DNA of 64,000 nucleotides from Kryptolebias marmoratus (GCF_001649575.2 NC_051449.1:19072727-19136726); one strand, 5' to 3'; counted from the stretch's first letter, positions 24,545 to 37,529 are shown. The notes: a model not told the origin generated them from the letters alone. Numbers and translations are program-made.

Positions 24545-24905
24545 GTTGTAAAAAAAAAAGGTTCTCAGTTTAGAGAAGTAATGTTTAATTTTAACCAAAC
24601 GGATGAGCTAATGGCTACTCTAAACGGAGCGAGGCTATAGCTCCCTGCTGCTGCTATTTGCATTTACAAATAATTAAAGAATTTCAGTAAATAACCAAGT
24701 AAAGCCAAACTGACACCAGTGTAAAATATAAAGTATTATCTGGCTGGAGTTATTTTAAGAAAACAGCAAACTATGGTTTAACTCGTCAGTCTTGTTTCTC
24801 CCTGAAGCTGTTTGGGAGCTACCTACAACAGGTAAGACATTATCTCTATAACCTTTCCACAAAGCCCCACTTCAGAATGTCTGAGCTATCGCTTTAAGCA
24901 CATTT
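24545..24905. mobile_element. Family II MITE, copy 2
   Basis: The right end 'ACCTACAACAGGTAAGACATTATCTCTATAACCTTTCCACAAAGCCCCACTTCAGAATG' (read in pieces) matches family II. The left interior 'CTCAGTTTAGAGAAGTAATGTTTAATTTT' followed by 'GATGAGCTAATGGCTA' matches the copy at 46.1 kb. The left terminus is truncated. Confidence 0.55.
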
Positions 24906-27590
24906 TGATATTTATTTCAAGTGTTCCCATAGACTCATACGGCTTCTCTTTGACTTGACCAATTCTAAACTTCTCAGATGCTGACAACAGCAGAAACTGT
25001 TTATTTATTCACTGGTGAAATAATCAGTTTTTGCTTTGTGTTTTTTTTTTTGGTCACCGAAATATAGAAGAGTCTGTTCAGTTTCAGTGGCAACACTGAA
25101 TTAGATCTAATACTTTCTTTCTTTCAAGTGGTGCTGTGCTCAGAATTACATTGTCAGGTTTTTTACTATCAATATGAACTTTTCACTCAATTACTGTTTC
25201 ACTTCCACAGAGTTGGGGAAATCTAATGAAATTAAAAGAAAAGCAATTAGAGCTGAAAAAGCAGAAGTATTATTAGTATTATTTTACAGTAAAGCTCACA
25301 GGATGCCAGATCACACTTTTTTGTTTTTATAAAATCACCCTGCTTATGAATGATAAGAATACATAAAAAAACCAGAACATATTTAATCTGAAAATCTGTT
25401 TACTGTTTATACCCTGTTATTAATGCTTTTTTCATTTTCTGTTATAACTTTTAAAGAGTGTTTCTCCTTGAGACGAGCGATCTGACCTTCCAGGAAGGGC
25501 GGGAGGCGCCATCATCTATCAAGGCTGCGTTTTTTCGACGGTCTTTCACTGCATCTATCAAAACAGGGTTTCTTTTTTTATTATTATTACTATTTCATAA
25601 TGTGTCAAGTTTATAAAGTAAGAGTCACTTAGGATCAAATTTTATTAGCTGTTGGAAAAAAAGGAGCAAAGTGGCACAGAATCAAAACAAGGTTTTTAAT
25701 AAAATCTACATATGCAGTGATGGTTGTTGAGTCCTTTGTGCGTTTGCTCGTGAAGATGGCACCACAGAAACACAGTTCTTACTTTGTCCACAAAGAAGTA
25801 ACTTTGCAAACATTATTAAACTGACGCTAGAAAGTCTTCCCTTTCATAGGTTTGCTTTTACACAAGAGCTGTACGTTACAGCAATGAATTTTCCTGTCTC
25901 CCTTAAAACATCAAATGATGAAATCATCAACTGTTCGACCACTTAAAGCTTGATATCAGCAAACGTTCTGCTTTAAAGGATTATTGAGTTTGGACTCAGC
26001 TCGGCTTCTTCACATCATGGCATCTGTTTCAGAGAGTCAGCTTTTCCTGCTTGTCTTCCTCTTCACAGATGTTTTTTTCCCCTTACACCGATATTGTGAA
26101 GGAACAGAGCTTAGCGAATATTATATATAATTTAAAACACTACACTGTTAGTCCGTAAGCCTTTAATGCGCGGATTAACTGTTAGGGTTCAATTCTCATC
26201 TCCTTTCTAAATCTTCAAACCAGTCCAGAACCGGAAAACGCCACATCTATCTCCCAGGAAACCCGTTTTCTGGAGAAAACGAATGAAAAAAAAAACATAA
26301 TCCCCAAATTAGATAAAGTTTGGATGAAATAGCAAGCAAAAGAAATAGAGTGATGCACACATTTCTTCTTTATTTTTATTTATTTTTAACTAAAATTCAT
26401 TTCTTTGTTAATATACATCCATCCCTGTATTTCAGATTTAAAACACATTTATAAGAAAGTTAAAACAAGAGATGTCAACAAGGGATGGTACTGTGTTTTT
26501 ACACATTAGTTTATAGAAGGCTCTCTTCAAACAGGATGAAGACCTCGCCATCCTTTCCAGGACCTGCCTACATGACCCATTAAACTGTGGCTGGATCACA
26601 GCAAATGTAGAAACCCTCCATCGGTATAAAGGCATTCATGACACTGCTGTACTCTTAATACTTGCCAAATAGGTTTTCCTTCACTATTTCCTACATCCCC
26701 GAGACACTCTTCTCCACCCTCAGCGCCCTTGGTTCACCTGCCCTGCTACGACCCTCTCAGACTGGAAGATCCCTCCATGTTTGTTGTGATCATGACCACA
26801 GCGTTCAGATGAGGCCAGTCCTGCTTCAAATTCTCGAGTGAGCCCCTTGTCATGGATACTGCTGCCTCCATGATAAACCATTATGACTCTCCACTTAGGT
26901 TTTGTGCATCTACAATCTATCATGCTCTTTGGAGTGGAGTTCCTGTTTATACTGGCCCCTCAGATGTGCTGCACTCATTGCAGTTCTGATCTTAAACAGT
27001 AGGAGTTGCTACCAGAAAATACTCCTATGTAGCTAGGATGAAAAAAAGAAGAGTAATTTACAGCGAGTACGTACATTCTTCATACAAAAACGTAAATAAA
27101 AAGTCTCATTTTATCCAAGGAGTTTTTAAAGATTATGAAAAATATAATATAAAATATCTGCAGCAGTAGTACCTGCTTGGTCTTTTGTTGAGTTATATGA
27201 ATGACTGTATAAATAAACATTTGTGTAGCATGTAACAAGTTGCACAAATCAAGATGTACACAACAGGCTGGAATGATATTACCCCACCCCCACAAATAAA
27301 GGCTCATAATCCATTTGTCTTTGTATCCATTCATCCACTCATCTCTGCTTTTTCTTTCCAGACATCATCTGGAGGGGGTGAGGGTGGGGAGTCAGGTCAG
27401 GTTACAAACCTCCTGAAATGGACTCCCCTTTATATCCCTGTCCCCAAACCATCACAGATAAGTCTAATTGGAGAATGTATGTGTGTACATTCTTCTGTAC
27501 TCTCACTCAGTTTTCTCTCTAAGGCTACTAGCATATTGAACTAATAAGTTTACATTGTTGTGATGTGGTCCTTGCTTGTCAAATAAAGAA
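24906..27590. other. Gene-free interval, nothing recognised
   Basis: Long non-coding stretch. A CpG-containing patch lies at about 25470-25540, and a balanced, repeat-free block at 26440-26960 might be conserved. No coding exon can be supported. Confidence 0.35.
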
Positions 27591-27604
27591 ATGGAGGTGA
27601 GTCA

Positions 27605-28050
27605 AATAAAATCAAAGGCCTTGTATTCTTTGAAGGAATGCATATTGCCTGACACCTTTCATGCCTTGTTTTAAACTAAGATTATCATATGTTGAAAAAA
27701 TGTTAGAGTTACAGCGATTTTGATCAAACCTTGAAAATAACTTAATGCGCAATATAATGCTATAGTTTGTGTTATCTCTCATGATCTGTTAGTGCTTGGA
27801 GTGGGTGTTGTGAATGACTCCCATCTACTACCACACCAAGTTTTAGCTCAATATCTGTCAAATTCACTGAGGTGTGGACATTTTTGTGTAGGCTAAGATC
27901 AATTAGTTGTGGCTGCCATTTTGAATTGGGTTGATTTTAAGTTAATCAGTTGTAAATGTACAGCTGGTAATTACTTTCTGAAAGTTTCATTCAAATCTGT
28001 TCAGTGATTCATGAGAATATTATTAATCATGCCATGAAAACATTACTGCT
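27605..28050 (-). repeat. Family I repeat, long form
   Basis: The most complete single unit. The low-coordinate end has ATTCTTTGAAGGAATGCAT, then the 'TTTTGATCAAACCTTGAAAATAACTTAATG' segment, 'CTACTACCACACCAAGTTTTAGCTCAATATCTG', 'TTGTGGCTGCCATTTTGAATTGGGTTGA', and the 'ATTCATGAGAATATTATTAATCATG' end. The unit is about 445 bp. Confidence 0.7.
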
Positions 28051-28059
28051 TCTCTTTTC

Positions 28060-28870
28060 GCTTTGGGATGACGAGACAAAACATGACATATGTTTTGGTT
28101 CGCATTTTCCATGCTGAGATTTTATTTCCCCCCCTTCAAACATTTTCTACTTTCCACTTCAGTTCCTCTTTATACATAACGAGTAAAATTGTGACAAACG
28201 CTTTATTTACACAATCAGCAGGGAAAATGAGCCTCAGTGTCACTGTTTTCATTTGGTGTGAATGCAAAAAGATGTATTTAATGCAGCTGTGTTCTTACGA
28301 CGCACGTCTTCTCAATTCTACATTCAGACACTCACCTCTGTTTTCAAAAGAAATAAAGGGAGAAAGCAGACGTCTGCTTTTTGTTGTATTATTCATTGAA
28401 GCTTAGATTACCGTCTGCAGATACAAAATAAAGTTCATCACTTGTGATCAAATGAAGGGTTATTGAACGTCTGTTCATGGCTTCATGAAGTAAAGATGAA
28501 AAGAAAGATGAGAAAATTATCACAAATCATCATATATTTAGTGGAACTGTAGAACAAGTTCTTGGAAAAAGATAATCATCTTATTCTGTCATATTCTGAA
28601 TGGATTTCAAAATAGTTCACTCAGGTCAGTGTTGGGCAAATAAAAATAAGATTGAGTTTCAGTGAAAATGGGGATTTGTTTTCTAACAAAGTGCATTTTG
28701 CTCAAGTTGTATGAGGGGATAAATTATTGGTCCCCACAGGAACAGTGATGCGTCACAATGCATCAGTCGTTTTTGTAATTATATTATCATAACTTTATTA
28801 TAATCTTGTCAATATTACAGCAATATGTGACATTTAAGCATTCCTGTTTGTATTGCCTGGCAGGCAATCA
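28060..28870. other. Gene-free, nothing recognised
   Basis: Non-coding. The frame at 28068-28406 shows no domain features. Confidence 0.4.
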
Positions 28871-28875
28871 CATAA

Positions 28876-29205
28876 CTGTCTGTGTTTGTCTGTCTGTCTG
28901 TTAGCAAAATACTTCATGAACCACTGTGCAGATTTTAATGAAATTAATCACTGAATGTCCATCGATAATTCATTAACTTTTCGAGTCAATACGTTTCAAG
29001 ATGTCCGCCACAGGTAATCAGCATTAACAAACACAAAAATGGTTGTTACACTGTAATTTTTGCAGATGTTGAGCTAAAAGTTGCTGTAATAGTTGCTGAG
29101 AGTCATCCCTTACACATACTCAAGGTTTTAACTGATTGTCTGACATCTTGTTTAAAACTTTGGCATGTTTGGCAGCGGGTGATAAGCTCCTTTCAAGGAA
29201 TTTTA
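28876..29205 (+). repeat. Family I repeat copy
   Basis: It starts in GTCTGTCTGTCTGTTAGCAAAATACTTCATGAACCAC (read in parts), has 'TTTCAAGATGTCCGCCACAGGTAATC' and 'GTTGAGCTAAAAGTTGC', and ends 'GTGATAAGCTCCTTTCAAGGAATT'. Confidence 0.7.
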
Positions 29206-30320
29206 CTTTAATTAGTTAAAAACATAAATCATGCAATATATTCTTAAATTTGTGTTTAAAACTTTTGTCTCAATCCTGTAATGCAGTAAAACCATAATAT
29301 TCTTGTTTAAAGCTATCATACTGTTGGAATATTATATCAGTCAGTGCCTATTTTCATAAGAAATTCAGGCCATGATGGGAACATGAGAAATAATAAAAAA
29401 AAGAGCAAACCAACGTTAAAAAGCAACATGTTTATATCTCGAGGTTTTAAAGGGAGAAGAGAAAGTTACACAAGGCAGAGCTAAAGGTAGTTTGGTATTC
29501 AAATAAGGATTCTCTCAATCTTTTCATCCAGATTGTTTCAAAAATAAATAAAACAAACGGTTCAGAGCAGTGAATTTCATCTAAAAGGCTTTGAATACAA
29601 ATGAATCCTATTCAGACATTTGTTGGGTGGCTAGATGCTTTGCTGTGACGTAAACACGCCTTTAAATTTTCTTTACAAGCAATCTAGCTTGCTAGCTTGT
29701 AATCCTGCACCAATAAGATCCTCTACAAACTACAGTAAAGCCACACTAATAACACGGATTTCTCTATTTTCTGTACCATAAATCTTTAGGATCATGGCGG
29801 ATCTGCACAGAGGTAGAAAGCTGAACTAAACCCCAGAAAAGTCCACACTGCCATCACGGGGTTAATATGATGCGACAGATCTGCAAGTAATTTCAAGGCT
29901 ATCTATTCATCTTGTGAGGGGAGTGAAAATGGAGGAACTCTGAGCTGGAGAAGATGCAAACGCACGGAGCGATGACATCAACGATCACCACATGCCTTTG
30001 ACTTACACTCCTGATCTCGCTTTTCTATGTTTTTTTGCATTTTTTTAATTTATCACCCTGTACAAATCGAGCATGGCAAAATCAGGTGCAGTTTTTTGGT
30101 AGCTTATGAAAAGCAATTTAAATCAGATTTTCTTTTCAAATTTAAAACCTAGGGTCACATTTGCCGTGAAAAAAAAAAACAACAAAAAACTCTATATGGC
30201 CTCAAATCGCTTGCCAATCAGCGTGGCCTTCAGTGATCTTTATCAAGGGTAAAAAGACACCATTAATCTCATGTCTCACCTGTCAGGCTCTCAGTGAGGT
30301 GTTTGTGATGCACGTTGTGC
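29206..30320. other. Gene-free, nothing recognised
   Basis: Non-coding sequence without a supported feature; A-rich near 30165-30190. Confidence 0.4.
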
Positions 30321-30323
30321 GGC

Positions 30324-30474
30324 TTACACATTTTCCCACTCTTCAATGACAAATTGCTCCTGCAGCTCCGACTTGTCCCGGTGCATCAGAATACGAGCTC
30401 GTCAATACTCTCGCTGTAGCTGAGAAGGAGACCTGCAGATACCTCTCTGTGGCTTCCTGAACTCCACAGAGAAC
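30324..30474 (-). other. Possible decayed terminal exon
   Basis: On the minus strand a good acceptor (GTTCCCCTTGTAG, ending at 30475) opens a frame reading FSVEFRKPQRGICRSPSQLQ and REY. After a TGA at 30402-30404 the same frame continues as RARILMHRDKSELQEQF, then VIEEWENV, and ends at a TAA (30324-30326). The second part looks like a natural hydrophilic C-terminus. The protein family is not recognised, and the internal stop means it may be a pseudogene, a mis-framed exon or chance. Confidence 0.25.
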
Positions 30475-30479
30475 CTACA

Positions 30480-31720
30480 AGGGGAACCACAATAAGCTTG
30501 GAAACAGCAAATTATAATGGGAATTAAACATTGAAGAGTCACAGAGGTCATGGTTGCTCCAGAATCGGGTGGTGGGGAAATAAAATGAGGCTTTCTCAAT
30601 TACACTGGTGGTCACCAGAAGCAGCCAAGCCTCAGGCATCACCAGGAACACAAACTGAATAATTCAAACTGTGATGAGGTTGGGAAGCCTTTGTATTCTC
30701 ACATGAACTCCTCTGTTCTCCTGGAAATAGAGAATCAGGCTCAAAGGACGAGGTGATGAACCGAGAACCCTCTTTGGCTCTAATGTCTCGGGGTACACGG
30801 TTGGCCCCCGTTCAGTGTTAGTTGGTGTCAGTGTTTGATGCTGTAACACTGTGTGTTTCTCCGTAAATCTGTTTCAAAATTAACCGAAATGCCAAAAGGT
30901 CACGAGCGGATCACTCCTGAGAACTGACGTGATCGTCAAGCTGAATCTAGACACTGTCTTGTCTTAATAAAAGGCTGTTTCCAAAACTACTAGGAAGCTG
31001 TAAAACCAAAATAAAGTGAGAACACAACAATATGCAGATCATTTAAAGATTAGCTGAAGACAGTTCAAATGTTTGATGGCTGAAGAATGTCAAGGAAATT
31101 TTTGCTAAAAAAAACCCTAAAAGATTCACTGATTACCGGTGTGTACGTACATATTTGAACATATTAAAGTTAGTTTTCTTTTAAGAATGCATCAACAGAT
31201 GGTGATCACTCACCTTGGTTTTCCCAAGTTTTCAAAGCTAATACAGTGACTTTGACTACATATTGGTGTCTGAGTCTAATGAAATTCTGCCTGAGGGCCT
31301 GAAGATAATTTCCTCTCAGTATTGGATTTTAACCTTATCAGTTGCTTTCAAGGGACTTTTCTTTTGAATTGGACAAATGATTTTTTAACCTCCCCGTGGC
31401 CTTCAGGTCAAATTGACCCAACGTCACAAGGGCTTCTCTATCTCTCTTTTTTTAAGGCTTCGAGAGGGTTAAAGCAATCATTTTATTAACCTTATACCAA
31501 TTACAAAACTATGTTAAAGATTCAAGAATTGAAAGACTTTTACTTGTATTTTGAATTTAACCTTATAAAATCCATACAATATAGTGAAATGAGGTTCCTC
31601 CAGGACCACAGAGCTACAGTACTTTAAGAAGTAGTTAGGTCCACTCATCACTGTTTGTTTTTTTTCTCCAGGGTGGAACAATTGTACAACAACTTAAAAG
31701 CAAGAACTGGGTGTCTGTGT
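30480..31720. other. Gene-free, nothing recognised
   Basis: Non-coding. The minus-strand frame at 30664-30849 has no recognisable content. Confidence 0.4.
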
Positions 31721-31725
31721 GCTGC

Positions 31726-32030
31726 TGTGTCTGCATGTTGGCAAAATGTCTCATGAACAACTGGACTGATTTTAATGACGTACAGCACATCTGATTACCT
31801 TCTGGAGCCAACCCATTTCAGGATGGCCGCCACAGCTAATTGTTCTTAGCAAACACATAATGTACTATACCTCAGAGAGTTTCAAGGAGACCTAAAGGTT
31901 GGTGTGGTAGTGGCTGAGAGTCATTCCCAACACATTCTTCAAGCGCCAACAGATCAAACAAGATGTTTTCTTAGAACTTTGGCATGCAAATCAGTGGGCA
32001 AGAAGCTTTCCTTCAAAAAATGTTAGTTTC
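31726..32030 (+). repeat. Family I repeat copy
   Basis: Landmarks GTTGGCAAAATGTCTCATGAAC, 'GGAGCCAACCCATTTCAGGATGGCCGCCACAGCTAATTG', 'GGTGTGGTAGTGGCTGAGAGTC' and 'CTTTCCTTCAAAAAATG' in the family order. Confidence 0.7.
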
Positions 32031-33605
32031 ATTTAGAGACTAGCCTGAATTTAATGAGCAAATTTTAAATCATGTAAAATGATTGTTCTTTATGAGGTGG
32101 CCCACAGAAATGACCGGGAGACACAAAGGCTCGACTGAAGAATTGTTTAATTGAAGATTCAGGTTAAAACTAATTCAATATGCATCTACTACACATTCAT
32201 TTGTCCAACTAACACTGGACTTCCCCTATTTATTTTATAGGCGTGACTGTATACTTAGTTACAGCTAGATAAATATATTTCTGAACCAACATGTTTGCTG
32301 GTGTTACCTAACAAAACTAATTGAGAATGCAAAGTAAAAAAGTCTTATTCCCTATAGTCTTGCTACTAGTAATACGTTTTTGATAAATAAAAGATGCACA
32401 TGCTGTTGACTTAGATTAAGGACAGAATTAAAGATGATAGATTTTTCATACTAACACCACAGTAACTTTTTATGTAATTGTTTTTATTTAGAATTGAATG
32501 GCACCTGTAGAAAATTGACCTTTTTACATGGAGATATATTATAGGTAGAGACAGAACCAGAAGCCTGAAGCTGAAGACTCACTGGATGAACATCCCCTAG
32601 TGGCGGGCTGAGGTATAATTTTTAAGGTCCATGTAAAGAAATGGGACATTTTCTTGAATTAAAAAAAAAAAAAAAACACTTTAGATAAGGTTTGTCAGGT
32701 GTTGATTTTTGTTTATTCTCATAGCTCTTACCTCGTTGCTGTATGTTTCCCCAATATGTTTAGTTTCAATTAGTTACTTGAAGCTTAAAGTAAAGTGTCC
32801 TGTTAATTGTGACTGACAATATGAGAACCTGTTAGCAAATTTGGAGGGTGGGCATATCAAGGGTTCAGCCCCACAAACCCGAGTGCACAGACCCTGGCTC
32901 CAAAAATACAACATGACAGCACCCCCCAAAAAATTAACATTTTGTCCTCAATTCTGAACAAGGGCAGAAGGCAGAGCTGCTTTGTTTATCTAAGTCGATG
33001 CATTTGATTATATAGTGGAAATATAATATACTAGACTAAGTCCAAGGGGATGATTATTAGCTCATTATATGGTAATATAATAATACATTATAAGGTATTG
33101 CTAAAGGCAAATAAATGAACAATACCAACAAGAACAAACTTCCACTGCTTAGGTACAAAAGCAACTTGATTTTATGTTGTAGGTTTTCCTACTATGAACT
33201 GAAGAAGTGACATATTTTCCTTGGAAATCTGAACAGCTTGCTGAAAAAAGAAATGTTCAAACCTAGGGGGCACAAAAAGGTAACAGGGTTGTGTTTTTGT
33301 TTTGTTTTCTTTTTTGTTTTCTTTTTTGCAGGGATTCTGAGTTGGTGGTGTCTTTTGATGCCCTGTTAAAAACAAAAAGTAAAACTGTTTGTCTCTTTAA
33401 CTTTTGTAGAGACAAAGCAGCTGAGCATGAAAATAAAGTTCCAAGAGTGATGGCTTGAGTTTCTGACTTTACCAACGAGGTCACAAATACAAGCTACTGA
33501 ATGGAAAGGTGTTTACTTGGGAGGTTTGGGTAAAGCTCTCTGCATAGGCGCTCTTGTCAAACCCAGAGAAGTGAAGCTTAAAATTCAAACCCAATTACAC
33601 TCCAG
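32031..33605. other. Gene-free, nothing recognised
   Basis: AT-rich non-coding sequence with an A16 run near 32660. No exon or named repeat. Confidence 0.4.
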
Positions 33606-33610
33606 AAAAA

Positions 33611-34289
33611 CATCAATCAGAATGTTTTATTCCCCATTGTGTTGTTGTTATCCTATTGTGCCAGAGCCTAATGTTTCATATCAAACAGTGATTATGATTT
33701 TAAATCAAAGAATGCTGGGAACAGATGAAAATAAGGTTACAGTCAGACATTACTGTTTGATTTCCTTGGGATGTCAAAGGAGACGATACATTTCAGAGAC
33801 ATTTCTCCCTTTGTGTTTATTTTCAACAACTTTTTTGTGGTTATGTGTTTTGAGCTTTTTTTCAGGAAAAGCAAATTTTATTGTTCCATTTGTTGTCAAC
33901 AAATGAGTGAAAGTTAATAATTGATAGTTACTGTGTAATTTATTTCCCATCTTGATAAAGAGGCAAACTAAAATAAGAAAGCTTCCGAAAAGAGACTTTA
34001 AATCAGTTTGCATCTTTGAATAATATTTTTTGTGGGATTAGTTAAATCCCTCATCTATTTCATTACATCATTTGTAACAAACTGCTCTCTAAGCAAAGAG
34101 CCTAAAACTAAAACACAAGGATGTTAAGCAGTATTTGAGGTTTTTGCTTTCAGCGTGTTTTTCCTTCCTGAACACCTATTATTCACTTTGCTGATTAAGT
34201 TTGTGCTGAATGACTACTTTCAGATAGTGTCTCAAGCAGCTGCAGCTGAATTATATAAATTAAAGTTGCCTTAATTTTGATTAATGATT
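33611..34289 (+). repeat. Dispersed or segmental duplication, copy A
   Basis: It aligns closely with 38695-39826. The first block (33611-33815) pairs with 38695-38905 and the second (33900-34289) with 39436-39826. Between the blocks copy A has only about 85 bp. Open frames inside are not conserved between copies. Confidence 0.85.
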
Positions 34290-35415
34290 TAAGTTACTTC
34301 ATCTGTCTTGGGACTTCTCTGACATTTGATAGATGGAGTTCTAGGATGTAGTTTTGGGGAAAAAACAGACAGACCTTCATCAGCCCTCTGATGTTTATGA
34401 CCAATATCTGGATAAGTTACATGAAAACAGATGTATGATGAAATGGATAGACATTTTCCTCCCATCATTCACATGCCTGTATATGTTTAATGAAGTTAGC
34501 ATGAAGTATTGACCCATGGTGAACATGGAGACGGGTTATATTCTAACCTCAAGAGGACTCGTGGGTTTTTCAGCCTTAAGGCAAAACACAGTTCAGGTAT
34601 CATGGGTATACTTCTGTATGAACTTTGGATGAGTCCTTGAACAGGACAGAGTACACAGACAATTTGTTGACTTTAGATTGAACTTGTATTTTTTTGCCCT
34701 CGCTCACTAGTGGATTAAACACAACATGGGAAAAAACAAAAGTAGCAGAAGCTTAACCTCTTTTATCTTTTCCCTGCTTTCCTTTGTGCTCACAGTAAAT
34801 CAACACAAGGCTCCAATCAGAAACATGGCCATTACAGAAATCCTGCAGATAAATGAGCAGGCTCACCAAATAATGATCTAGCGGTACAGCTGTGATTACT
34901 GTCTTCTGGGCTTGTGTTACTTTAAGCCTCTGCAAAGATTCTGTCCATCAAAAGCAACGACTGGAAATCCCTCCAGTTATCAGTGCACACACCTCTGCAG
35001 CTCTAAGTGAAACCCTTGATGCAGTAAAGTGAGACAATTCATAATTGAAATGATATGGAGAGAAATGAATTTAAAGTTTCACATCATCAACTTGTGTTTT
35101 TTTTTTTAACCAGAAACTGAGCCTCTTAACTTCAGCTCAAAGACTGAACAACGAACATGGTCACTACAGTGAACTTAAGGCTGTAAAAGATTACAGTTGA
35201 GACTATACATCCTGTTAACCTCAAAATACATTAGATAATAATACTTCTCAGGAACATACAATAGTTTCTTTTCAGTCTACTCAAACAGCTGCATTACTTT
35301 TTTTTTTTTAATCTCCAAAACATTCCTGAACCTCAAGTTCAGATCTACAGCTAGATTTCAGTGTGCAGACATTTAAGCTGTATTTTCTCTTTTATTTGAG
35401 TATTAAAATATCTGT
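34290..35415. other. Gene-free, nothing recognised
   Basis: Non-coding sequence with no supported feature. Confidence 0.4.
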
Positions 35416-35418
35416 TCA

Positions 35419-35531
35419 TGGTGGTACGGTGAAGCAGTGGTTATCATTGTTGCCTCACAGTAAGAAACTCCTAGTTTCAGATCTAAACTGGTGTTTTTCT
35501 GTGGGGAGTTTACATGTTGTCCCTAGGTGCT
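35419..35531 (+). mobile_element. SINE 5' part (tRNA-like head)
   Basis: GGTGGTACGGTGAAGCAGTGG and TTGCCTCACAGTAAGAAACTCCTAG, followed by TTTCTGTGGGGAGTTTACATGTTGTCCC, match the head and first body block of the teleost SINE that also occurs reversed at 12.3-12.6 kb. It stops abruptly at about 35531; the missing 3' part resumes at 36190. Confidence 0.65.
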
Positions 35532-36189
35532 TTTGAATCATAGTGGACCACTTTGCAATCCTTATAACCATTTGGAGGTATATGTAGTTTGATTTTTTCT
35601 TTTGCATTGGTGGTGCTGCGAACAGTTACAGTCCTTATTTAATCGGTCTGTTTTAGTTCCTGCTTCAGAGTAGGTGCTCTATTGGCTCAATAGGGACTCT
35701 CAAGGAAATAAGGAGATATGATTGCTCTATACATAAACATACAGTCAAACTGAACAGTCTTCTAGCACTCGCATTAATAAAACTACATTAGTACTGCTAA
35801 AATAAAAACTACTCGACAGACGCCTTTTCTGCAGCACAAAGCAGACTGATCTGTTGTATGAGTCTTGGCTCCTATATGTTTGTAGTGCTCTTTCAAACTC
35901 CAGTTTAAAAATTAAGCCGGAGACATACAACACAGCTCCAACTACAGCGTCGTTAGTTGTTGTTGGTGGAGAATGTCATGTGCACAAGTTGCATCACCAC
36001 ACTGAGTTTGTCACACTGGTCATTCACAGTGTTCCCCTGGCAGTGTAAAAACAAATTTGTAGGTCCTTATAACCTCTCCATAGTGAGACTAACAGTCCTT
36101 ATAACCCTCAGAGAGTCCTTGGAACCATTTGGTCCGAAAACACCTCCTGTGGTTGCATTGGTTTTCTCTCCGTATGCTGGTTTTCTTGT
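35532..36189. other. Segment separating two SINE halves
   Basis: About 660 bp lying between the 5' and 3' parts of one SINE. It contains the repeated string TCCTTATAACC (near 35560, 36063 and 36093) close to both edges. It may be a younger insertion of unknown type. Open frames within (35854-36048 and others) are not recognised. Confidence 0.4.
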
Positions 36190-36298
36190 TTGGCCCTGTG
36201 ATGGACTGGTATCCTGTCAAAGCTGCACCCCACCTCTCATCCACTGCCCCGTGGGATCTCTTTCTGGCTTAAAGAGATGCAAGAGGGTGAAGAGATGA
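36190..36298 (+). mobile_element. SINE 3' part
   Basis: CCCTGTGATGGACTGGTATCCTGTC, then GCACCCCACCTCTCATCC and a degenerate purine-rich tail, match the distal body of the same teleost SINE type whose head lies at 35419-35531. Confidence 0.6.
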
Positions 36299-36299
36299 A

Positions 36300-37055
36300 C
36301 ATTTTTACACTCAGAAAAGTATCTTACTCTGATGAGCACATCTGTTTTTTCTTATAGAGTCTGATGCTGTTTGCTGCTCAGGACCAAACTCTACTCTGCC
36401 GTCTCACAGGCAGCAAAAACAACAATCTTTAAACCTTTCCTGTAGTTGTGTCACTTCTGTGATTTTTAAAGTCAAAACATTCCAGTGTAATTGTACCATA
36501 TAAACAAATAGTTTCCGTTCTGATTCCACAGATTGATGTTGTTACTGTTATTATCCAGTATTAATATTCAAACTGACGATTTGAGTCTTTATCTTTCACT
36601 ATTTTCTTTAGTATGAATTTTGTTCAAAACTTAGTAAAAGTGTGAACTATAGTAGCTGAACTGTACCTGATAGTTCAGGTGATAATTGAGGTCCATCATT
36701 TAGCCTTCTGGAAATCTTTTGGTTCAAGTTTGTCAAATATTTAAATAAAGCACAAATTTATTTGTTTCTCTCTACATCTGATTGGACTTTTTATTGGACC
36801 AAAACCTTCAGCTGCTACTGATGTCCATACATGGAGCATGACAAGACTTGATATTTGGTATCAGCTAAAAATAAGCACTTAAATGGAGGTAAATTTGACC
36901 CTTTGGGTACAAAAAGTGCTTGTTCGTACGAGAAGAGTTAAAAAAAATGTTCAACTTGATTGTCAGAAGTAGGTTTCATAGAAAGTCAAAGGGCATGACT
37001 TTTTATTGGCTCCAAGTGAACTTACAGCAGCACAGCCTGCATGGGAAACAAGCAG
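36300..37055. other. Gene-free, nothing recognised
   Basis: Non-coding. A family I core fragment may begin near 36995. Confidence 0.35.
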
Positions 37056-37109
37056 CAGTTTCAAGGTAACACAAAAATAGCTAAAAGTCAGACAGTTTTA
37101 CAAATTTTA

Positions 37110-37235
37110 GGTCCACCTTCCAGCAGGACGATGAGCCTAAACACTCTGCAGAATAACACTCCACTGGTTTAAGGAGAACCAGTTAAATGTTCTGGAGTGG
37201 TCCAATCAAAGCCCAGACATGAATCCAACTGAGAA
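37110..37235 (+). pseudogene. Tc1-like transposase C-terminal fragment
   Basis: TTCCAGCAGGACGATGAGCC encodes FQQDDEP, the block around the second catalytic aspartate of Tc1 transposases. After a frameshift HWFKENQLNVLEWSNQSPDM, then NPTEN, gives the block around the third catalytic acid. Only about 125 bp are left. A family I core fragment (AACACAAAAATAGCTAAAAGTC) lies directly before it. Confidence 0.75.
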
Positions 37236-37529
37236 TAAATATTATATCTTATGTTTTAAATCAACTCATCAACACAATTTACTGTCAGAATGTAAGATTA
37301 ACATTGATGGAACAATGTGTGCAGCTTTAAATTGATTAAGATATTCCCAAGTTTTTTGTGTGACAGAGAAAGTATTCATCATTTAATGTCTTGCGATGCT
37401 TTACAAGGTCCAAAAAAATCCACCTCACCACCTTGTCAGCTATGCCAACCCCAGTGGAGCAATTTACTGCTATAGAAGAGTAAAAACTGTCACCTATCAC
37501 CTCTTTTAGAGTGATATAATGATTCTCAG
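37236..37529. other. No feature seen
   Basis: Short non-coding interval between the Tc1 fragment and the next family I copy. Confidence 0.4.
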
